Origin: Callorhinus ursinus
Taxonomy: Eukaryota > Chordata > Mammalia > Carnivora > Otariidae
Length of the DNA: 64,000 nt
Direction: 5' to 3'
NCBI RefSeq assembly: GCF_003265705.1
Contig: NW_020312968.1
Location: 3,408,935 to 3,472,934, forward strand
Shown here piece after piece: positions 56,605-64,000 of the stretch. Each line of letters opens with the position of its first letter. Position 1 is the first letter of the stretch. The notes below the pieces were generated by a model, which saw only the letters and a program-made list of their open reading frames with translations, had not been told where the DNA came from and searched no databases. The position numbers were made by a program, and so were the translations under genes.

Positions 56605-56765
56605 CAGACTGAGCCTTATAGCAAGTTATTTTACTTCCCTGTGGCTTAAAGTCTTACCTGTGAAACAGGGGTAAGAACAGTGCCTACCTCATAGGGTTGT
56701 TATGATGATTATAAGGATTAAACAAACTGATCCATGCAAAGTGCTTCCAGTAGTCCCAGAAACCC
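56605..56765 (-). mobile_element. MIR SINE fossil
   Basis: ttacctgtgaaacaggggta, cctacctcatagggttgtta and ccatgcaaagtgcttccagt are reversed MIR landmarks. Confidence 0.8.
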
Positions 56766-58910
56766 AGTGCCGGTTACTTTTGCAAGGTGGTTATTTCTTC
56801 CTTGGGCCAAAGATAACATTGCAACTTTAAGAATACAGCAAACTCTTCCCTAGATTATATGCAGAGTCTACTTTCGGTCAGCGGTAGACAATGCTTTCTG
56901 TGAGCAGAAAATGCACAAATACTTATGGACCGACTACTGTGTGTTACCTACGGGCAGTCTCCCAGAGAAATTCCAGTTCATTTGACTTTATAGTCCTCAC
57001 CTCCATGTGGTTCCTGGTATATTTTAGGTCTCTGGGAACTAGGGGATTTAAGTGCATTTCCCGGGAAGGAATCATGGACTCTCTTTACGTCACCCAGTTG
57101 CAGTAAAATAAAGGAGCATCACGTCCCTTCATTTTTTTCCAGTACCTTCCAAATGTGGAAGAAAAAGCAGCCCTGGAGACTTTCCTGCAGATGCCAAAGG
57201 TCTCCAAAAGCCAGCATTTCAGGAAAAGATGAATTTGCTCTTCTGTACATCCTCTGGTGTTTTATTTCACAGTGTTTACTGAAAAGAGTTTTCAGGAAAG
57301 GAACGAGAAAGGAAACAGATGGTGCCAAATGAGAGCGGTGAGTCCCAGATTTCTCCACTCTTTGCTGGCTCAGAGCAGCTGAGAAGCCCGCAGGAGAAAG
57401 AGTGGGGGATTTGCTGTGCTCTTGCCCCTCCCTTCCAGCGTCGCCAGTCCCTCGGCTATGTAAACAGGGCTTTGATGTCACAAGCCCAGGGAGGTCATGC
57501 TGAATGAGCACTGCCAGCTCTTCCTCCCGCCCTCTCCTGCCCTTCCAAGGGTGACGGAGACTTCCGAGCAGCGGGCAGAGGAAATAAACAAATTGACAGG
57601 GTGGGCTCGCTCTTGGTTTCGTTTGTAGCCCAGAGGGAGTGAAACCAGGAGGAAAAAAAAAAAAGGCTGAGTTGGGACCAAGTAAAGCCCTTCCCCACCC
57701 ATTGCCAGAGAAGGAGTATACAGCCACACCCAGGGGAGGCCCCATGTCAGCATGACCCCCAAAGGGCCAAGAACCATCTTTAAAAACGGCACCGGGAGGA
57801 GTTTATACTTCAGCTGGTGCGCAGTTTACAAGTGTCACACAGGCTAAGATAAGAATGCGGATAGCCTCGGAGCAGACAGCAGCTCTCTTTCAATGCAGCT
57901 TATGTCAGAAAAGAAATTCTCCTTCTACACCAAGCCACCTTCCTTGAGGGGTTTCCTTAACACTCCATGTTCTGTGGCTAGCTCTTCTTCCCTCTCCTCC
58001 GACCCTACCACCTTTCTATCTAAATGCTTTGACCTCCTGGCAGGTGGAGGTAGATGTAGCAACTAATGCATTTTGCAAGCCATGCATTTTGCATGGCTCT
58101 GAAGATATATGGAAATCAGGCTCAGCTTCAAGGGTGAGCCACCTACGCAGTCACACAGGGCTTGCGGCTTAGTAGGGCAAGGGCCCCAGGCTCGGATTCC
58201 GAGCTCTCCTGCTCACCAAAATGCTTAAGTTTTACACTGGGCCCACGGATTATGTAGCTGCCCAGTTTTCTGAGAAACCCCCTCCAGATGGTTGGCCTGA
58301 GGATATTGTTTGATTTCTCCGTTTCTACCGTGCAAGTGACAGCACAGGAGAACAGATGAACGATAACCTTGGTGTAGCACCTTCCAGCTTACAACAGACT
58401 TTCCCATGCCTGAGGTCATTTCCTACTCACCAGCAAATGTACGGAGACAAGCCCATGTAAGGCCACTGGAGAGCCACCTACAGGGGACGAAACTGATCGA
58501 TTTCACAGGCAAACAGCTCTTTAAAAAAGTGAAAATCAACGGAAAACCAGGACGGAGAAATTATCCAGATGTTTTACAGCTGTGCTGCAAAGGGAGGTCA
58601 CGGAGGCAATAAAGGACTCAGCGTGGAGTTTGGCCCGAGGGATCATGGGGAATAAAAATTCCAATCCCAGGCTGAGAGAGAGAGAGAGAGAGAAGGAAAG
58701 ACCGTGTCCGTAGAGCATCAGTCAGCAAGATCCCTCAAGGTCCCTCATGGCTCAGGGATGTGCATCACGAAGTCCGGCTGAAAACTCCTTTGCCAAGGAT
58801 TCTTTGATGAGCAATTTGGTTTGTTTTCTGTGTTCCTTTGTTCCAGGAACAAATCAATACTGACAACACTGCTCAAGCCCCCCTTAGAAGCTGGCCGGCC
58901 CCAGACTAAA
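56766..58910. other. Repeat-poor intergenic block, possibly regulatory
   Basis: About 2.1 kb without recognisable SINE, L1 or LTR. A GATA-type motif (AGATAA at 57847-57852, GATAG at 57860) and moderate GC are present. A 208-codon minus open frame (57119-57745) contains a poly-Phe run from a poly-A tract and no known domain, so it is not called. (GA)n at about 58674-58693. Confidence 0.35.
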
Positions 58911-59232
58911 TACAGTTGACCTTGGGCAGCACTGGAGTTGGGGCGCCCTTCTCCCATGCCTTCAGATCTCCGCCTCTACCTTTTGACTCCCCTAAAACTT
59001 AACTACTTATTAGCCTACCGTTGACTGGAAGCCTAGCCAATAACACCAACAGCTGATGGACACGGTTTGTATATGTTATATGCTGTATTACAAGAAAGCT
59101 CCAGAAAGCAAAACATCATTCAGAAAATCGTAAGAGAAAACCTATGCACGATACTGCCCTGTACTTAGTGAAAAGATCCACATGAAAGTGGACCCACGCC
59201 GTCCAAACCCGTGTTGTTCAAGTATCAGCTGG
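58911..59232 (-). mobile_element. Non-autonomous DNA transposon fossil with terminal inverted repeats
   Basis: Left end tacagttgaccttgggcagc and right end gtgttgttcaagtatcagct are diverged inverted copies. Internal ctaccttttgactcccctaa and tagcctaccgttgactggaa match a common mariner-type mammalian element known by sequence but not safely by name. Confidence 0.6.
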
Positions 59233-59765
59233 AGCACCTATGGACCACCTCATGGCCTGGGGGTCTTCACTGCTTTCACCTGCTTGCCTGACTTTATGAT
59301 CCCCCGCCTCGGCCTGGCTTGTCACCACAGCCCTGGTTGCAAGCTGATGTCTGAGGTCCACACCACTGCTCCTCGCTGCCGGGCGTCAGACGCTGGCCGC
59401 CTTCACTGGGGACCGGGATGCCTGCAAGGCTGTCTGCGACTCAGCCATTTTGGGGACCACAGCGGCAAAGGAGAGGATGCTGGCATGAGTTCTCAGCCCC
59501 ACCGGCTGTCCGGACAGGCCTGCTTTCCTGACTCTTCTCAGTCCACTCTCAAATCCTGTCACCTTTTCTACATGGAGTCACAAAGTGACCCAGAAACAGA
59601 CTGTGTTGCTGTCCTTCCTTGTCCATATTCTCAGCACGTGCCAAAGATTCCCTGTGGCTTCGTAGGCAAACTCTAACGTGAAGTTTTCCATGACTCGGGG
59701 AGAAAGGAGGGGTTTATTGGAGAAGCGTGGATTCTCTTGGACAGTCTAGGTATGCATAGGATTTC
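59233..59765. other. Unassigned; 164-codon open frame not supported as a gene
   Basis: Open frame 59182-59676 (plus) starts inside the DNA transposon and has no recognisable domain or splice context. Confidence 0.35.
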
Positions 59766-59880
59766 TTTTTTTTTTTTCCAAGGTTACTTCTTTTTTTTTT
59801 ATTATGTTTGGTTAGCCACTGTATAGTACATCATTAGGTTCTGATGTCGTGTTCCATGATTCATTAGTTGCGTATAACCT
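59766..59880 (-). mobile_element. Severely 5'-truncated LINE-1 3' end
   Basis: gtacatcattaggttctgat, gttccatgattcattagttg match the 3' UTR of the L1 at 33.5 kb. Confidence 0.8.
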
Positions 59881-59892
59881 TAAGAAACTATT

Positions 59893-59990
59893 CTGGGGCT
59901 CCTGCTGGCTCAGTTGGCAGATCCCTTGACTCTTGATCTCGGGCTCGTGAATTCAAGCCCCATGTTCGGTGTGCGGATTACTAAATGCAA
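59893..59990 (+). mobile_element. Short tRNA-Lys SINE
   Basis: tggggctcctgctggctcag, gaattcaagccccatgttcg. Confidence 0.75.
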
Positions 59991-60395
59991 CAAGAACAGA
60001 ATACTATTCTGCTGGCGGGGGGACTACGGTTGCTTTTTAGACAGTGAGGAGGTGTGGAGAGATGAACAGATTTCATCAGAGATCAAGCATTTGGCCAACG
60101 TGTTTATTGAATGTATGGCCCTTTAACCAGAACTTTCATCACTTCAGTGAGGAAAGGATTTGATTTCCTCCTGGTTTTGGAGCAAATCACTGGATTTCTG
60201 AAAGAACTATATCCTGTTTCCCTATCTGTTGAGAAATCAAGTAAAACAATCCAGTTAATGATATGCTTACTTAAAACCACTCATCCAACGTATTTGCTTT
60301 GCTTAGAAGGCATTGTTAAAGTGCTGAGTGGGTGTGTCTTACAGATTAAGTATGTAGAGCAGGTTAAGTCTCCTTTTCTCTCCCTCATGTAATCT
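59991..60395. other. Unassigned intergenic sequence
   Basis: A 93-codon open frame (60111-60392) has no recognised features. Confidence 0.35.
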
Positions 60396-60963
60396 TTTTT
60401 TTAAATTTTATTTTATTATGTTAATCACCATACAGTACATCATTAGTTTTTGATGTAGTGTTCCATGATTCCTTGTTTGCGTATAACACCCAGTGCTCCA
60501 TGCAGTATGTGCCCTCTTTAATACCCATCACCAGGCTAACCCATCCCCCCACCCCCTCCCCTCTAGAACCCTCAGTTTGTTTCTGAGTCCATAGTCTCTC
60601 ATGATTCATCTCCCCCTCTGATTTCCCCCCTTTCATTTTTCCCTTCCTGCTATCTTCTTCTTCTTCTTCTTCTTCTTCTTCTTCTTCTTCTTTTTTTTTT
60701 TTAACATATAATGTATTATTTGTGTCAGAAGTACAGATCTGTGATTCAACAGTCTCACACAATTCACAGTGCTCACCATAGCACATACCCTCCCCAGTGT
60801 CCATCACCCAGCCACCCCATCCCTCCCACCCCCCACCACTCCAGCAACCCTCAATTTGTTTCCTGAGATTAAGAATTCCTCATATCAGTGAGGTCATATG
60901 ATACATGTATTTCTCTGATTGACTTATTTCGCTCAGCATAATACCCTCTAGTTCCATCCACGT
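60396..60963 (-). mobile_element. 5'-truncated LINE-1 (3' UTR and end of ORF2)
   Basis: Nearly co-linear with 33530-34062 of the full-length L1 (gttaatcaccatacagtaca, ctctttaatacccatcacca, tgattgacttatttcgctca). It ends at the same part of ORF2 as a clean truncation. Contains an expanded TTC array. Confidence 0.92.
60651..60692. repeat. (TTC)n trinucleotide array
   Basis: About 13 TTC units then poly-T, where the full-length L1 at 33.78 kb has only two or three. Confidence 0.95.
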
Positions 60964-61054
60964 AGTCTTGCTTCACAAATCCTTTGAAAATATAGGTTCA
61001 TGGGAAGGAGACTATTAAGCTTTCACTGCTACTAAAATGATATGGGGGGGGGAA

Positions 61055-61290
61055 TTAGCATTTATAGAAACCCTTCTGTATACCAGGCCCATTGCATATG
61101 TAATGTCATTCATTCCTCAGGGCAACCTTGCAAGGTCTGGAGTTCCAAGTTTCCCACACTTAGTGAGGAATCAGGACTTGAGTAACTTGTTCAAGATTCC
61201 AGACAAGGAAGGGTCAGTGCTGGAATTCGATCCCAGGAATCCTGAACTCTCAAACTCGTAGCATTTCTGTTATGCCGAATCATCTTTATA
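61055..61290 (+). mobile_element. MIR SINE fossil
   Basis: taccaggcccattgcatatg, taacttgttcaagattccag and gctggaattcgatcccagga follow MIR order. Confidence 0.75.
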
Positions 61291-61689
61291 AAAATGAATA
61301 CAGACATGGTAAGTCTAATCGGGGCATCACCCACCAAGATTTAAAAAAAAGCGGGGGGCTTCCTACTTACGAATAGTTTATGAATGGACAGAATGAGATG
61401 TAATTATTGAAACTGAGGTGAGGCCATATTTTGTGGAGCCGGCACTGAGCCAAATGTGTGGACATTTGTGCAGCTTTCCCACTTGGGCTCGTTGGGTTCC
61501 CTGAGACACAAGAACACGAGGGGGAGATGATACGAAGGGAAGGTGGGGTCCCCCAAATACAGTGTCTGCTTGCCAGGTCTGCCTTACCTCTCTACTAACC
61601 CCTGGTTTGCAGGAGGACTGATACCCTTTATCACATGGAGCTGAAATAGAGCTGTGAGTTCAAATTCATGTGAGAAGTGCTTATCATTC
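61291..61689. other. Unassigned intergenic sequence
   Basis: No gene or repeat recognised. Confidence 0.35.
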
Positions 61690-61795
61690 TATTTTATTTT
61701 TTATTACATAATCTCGACACCCAACATGGGGCTCAGACTCACCACCCTGAGATCAAGAGTCTCATGCTCTACCGACTGAGCCAGCCAGGCGCCCC
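61690..61795 (-). mobile_element. Short tRNA-Lys SINE
   Basis: cccaacatggggctcagact, gactgagccagccaggcgcccc; gtgctt(a/g)tcatt duplicated. Confidence 0.92.
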
Positions 61796-61810
61796 ATTGT
61801 GCTTGTCATT

Positions 61811-62469
61811 TTAGAGAGGGCAGGAAAGTTGAGATAGAGACTTAGTGCTCACTCTTACTGAGCTTGGCAGACACTTTGATTCTCCCAAACACTTCCCTCA
61901 GCTTTTCTCCCAAAAAAGCACCTAGAGGCATCAATTTGCTTTTTCTCATAGTCTCTGTGTTCTAATGGTTTGTTTTTTCTTTCCCCTAATTGCACTGCTT
62001 GCACTGTCCCTCATTCTGTGGTTATTTGTACACACGTTTGTTGTTGGTCTTTTTTTACCTTAATATTAAACTATCCGGGGGCAGATAATGTTGTTTGTTT
62101 GCTACCATTTGTTTGTTGCTACCATTCAGATTGCATGATCCACATAGGGCTTTCATTTTAGAAATACACTTGAAATGGCAGTGTATATAAACTTTTATAT
62201 CTTGATTATTATTACATGTAACTATTATAGCATATTTTGTATAGTCTTTTATTTTGGAAGGGTTTTTTTTTTTTTGTATAGTCTTTATAAACTTACTTTT
62301 AGAGTACTGTAGTTTTAAATTACAAACAAAAGTGAAACTTTTTTTGTAAACGCTTTGGTACTGTTTATATTTCCTGGCAAGGACTTAGTAGATTCAAATA
62401 GAACAAATATTGAAAAGACTCAACACAGTTTTTGCTAAATTGATTTCCAAAAGAGTTTTATTGGCTTTG
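61811..62469. other. Unassigned AT-rich sequence
   Basis: A short internal repeat gtatagtctttta/gtatagtctttata occurs around a poly-T run (62240-62290). No gene recognised. Confidence 0.35.
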
Positions 62470-63250
62470 GTAGGCAGAGTTGTAAAGTGGCCCCTCAAGA
62501 TTTCCCATTCAAATCCCCAGGATTGTGCATATGATGAGATCTCATGCCTATAATTATGCTATGTTAAGGCCAAAGGTAGATTCTCCACGTGGGCCTAATG
62601 TAATCATGCCAGCCTTTTAAAAGCAAAGAGTTTTTTCCAGCCAGTAGCAAAAGGGAAAGTCAGAAAGATTCAAAGCAGGAGGATTCAGTGCATGGATGCT
62701 GGCCTTGAAGGAGGGCTGAGCACCATGCACAAGACCAGAGTGGCCTCCATGAGCTGAGAGTGATCCCGGGTCAACAGTCAGGAAAGTAAGCACGGACCTC
62801 CATCCTTAGAACTACCAGAAACTGAATTCTGCCAGCAACCTGAGTACCTTGCAAAACAATTTTTCTCCAAAGCCTCTAGGTAAGAGGCTTGCATCTTGAT
62901 TTTACCCTTGTGAGACCCTAAGCTGAGAACCCAGTCAAGCGTACTTGGACTTCTGGGTTATAAAACTGTGAAATAGGGGCACCTGGGTGGCTCAGTCGGT
63001 TAAGCGCCTGCCTTCGGCTTAGGTCATGGTTCCAGGGTCCTGGAATGCGGATTGAGCCCTGCATCTGGCTCTGTGCTTAGCGGGGGGTCTGCTTCTCCCT
63101 CTCCCTTGCCCCTCTTCCCGTTCATGCTCTCTTTCTCCCAAATAAATTAACAAAATCTTAAAAAAAAACCTGTGAAATAATAAATACATATTATTTTAAG
63201 CTGCCATATTTGTGGTAGTTTGTCATGCAGTAATACAAATGAATACATTG
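62470..63250 (+). mobile_element. Old MLT1-type LTR, split by a SINE
   Basis: tcaaatccccaggattgtgc, acgtgggcctaatgtaatca, gcatcttgattttacccttg, then after the SINE attttaagctgccatatttg and tagtttgtcatgcagtaata, match old MLT1 subfamilies. Confidence 0.75.
62976..63168 (+). mobile_element. CAN-SINE
   Basis: ggggcacctgggtggctcag head; ctgtgaaata duplicated at both ends. Confidence 0.95.
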
Positions 63251-64000
63251 GCTTACTCTGTACCAAGTAATACACGAGGCTGTCCACGTCTCTATGGGTA
63301 GCAGTGGACAGAACTCTGGAATCGTGCTGCAATTAAAAGTCTTTGCTAAAACATTATTATTTGTTAAGTTTGTTTTCCTTTGACTGTTGGTGGAAATGAG
63401 GAAACAAGTCATTATTTTGTTGCCTTCTGATAGCTTTGGAGTGAGGGAACTAATAAAAAAAAAGACAGGAATTTCTGGATAAGAGATTTGACAGAGAAAA
63501 ATCACAGAGAGAGAGATTCTACCTAAAAAATGTGGTGTGTTGAAGCTGGATTGTCTGGGCTTATGAAAGCCAGTTGTTAATTGTTCAGGAATCTTCTGAG
63601 TCAGTTGTTAGACATGGCAATTATTAAAAATTCAGTTATAAAACCTTCAATTGAAGAAGTTATATTAGAAACACAGGTAGCAAATACCTCAAACTCATCA
63701 CTTCCTAATCATTTTACATTTTACTCTTAAGTTACGCTCCTGAGGCTATTTTTGTCTCTCATGCATCTGTATGGCAGAAATACTGTAAGGGTTTGCTTCT
63801 TCACGTTTATTCCAGGCTTCACATCCACATTTGAACCTTGAAATTGGCCACATAATACACCATGTGGGTGTATTTACACTACAGAAACTGGCAAATGCCT
63901 TTTACGAACCAATGAGGTACCATGAACTTTTTTTGAGACTTGCATCGGGGGTAAGGTGGTGCCTTTTTCCTATTGGATGTGGAACCCAAGCGAATGCAAT
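63251..64000. other. Unassigned intergenic sequence to the right edge
   Basis: No gene or repeat recognised. Confidence 0.35.

Noticed and set aside
57119..57745. 208-codon open frame on minus
   Set aside because: No domain, contains poly-Phe from a poly-A tract, no splice or promoter context.
59182..59676. 164-codon open frame on plus
   Set aside because: Begins inside a DNA transposon and has no recognisable features.
1..64000. CRISPR arrays, operons or phage-like modules
   Set aside because: The regularly spaced similar sequences are dispersed SINEs, and gene structure is vertebrate throughout.

Overview
The window is nuclear DNA from a carnivoran mammal, most likely an arctoid caniform (bear, seal or mustelid side). 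Tens of tRNA-Lys-derived CAN-SINE copies, with heads close to GGGGCGCCTGGGTGGCTCAG and A-rich AAATAAATAAA tails, are scattered on both strands. Their body sequence differs from the dog SINEC_Cf and cat SINE types as I remember them. Split genes, GT-AG introns, a CpG island, LINE-1, MIR, L2, MLT1 and MER5-type fossils all fit a placental mammal; nothing is prokaryotic.

Only one host protein-coding gene can be supported: RFK (riboflavin kinase), plus strand, four coding exons between 45,809 and 51,519 that join into a complete 155-residue protein. Its promoter lies in a CpG island at about 45.28-46.2 kb, and its 3' UTR probably runs to a poly(A) signal near 53.48 kb. RFK makes FMN from riboflavin and ATP.

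The 45 kb upstream of RFK and the 10 kb downstream look intergenic and are built mostly of transposons. 0-23 kb: old L1M, L2 and L1M/HAL1-like fragments, ERV LTRs (one a solo LTR inside a SINE), MLT1 LTRs and many SINEs. 23-33 kb: three members of one LTR family in mixed orientation across the window, more SINEs and a decayed L1. 33.5-40.8 kb: a nearly full-length carnivoran LINE-1 on the minus strand, flanked by a 17-bp target-site duplication. It has recognisable 5' UTR, ORF1, ORF2 and 3' UTR, a small number of inactivating lesions and one SINE inserted in ORF1. 41-45 kb: MIR/L2/L1M fossils. 45-53.5 kb: RFK. 53.5-64 kb: MLT1, MIR and L1 fragments, a TIR DNA transposon and a repeat-poor block at 56.8-58.9 kb.

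I found no evidence of a new multi-gene system. The points most worth a second look are the nested-insertion histories, the intact architecture of the LINE-1 and its duplicated 5' UTR unit, the SINE subfamily shared by the nested insertions, and the repeat-poor blocks beside RFK. Family names for old repeats come from recognising consensus-like stretches by eye. Boundaries of fossils are approximate, usually to within tens of bases.
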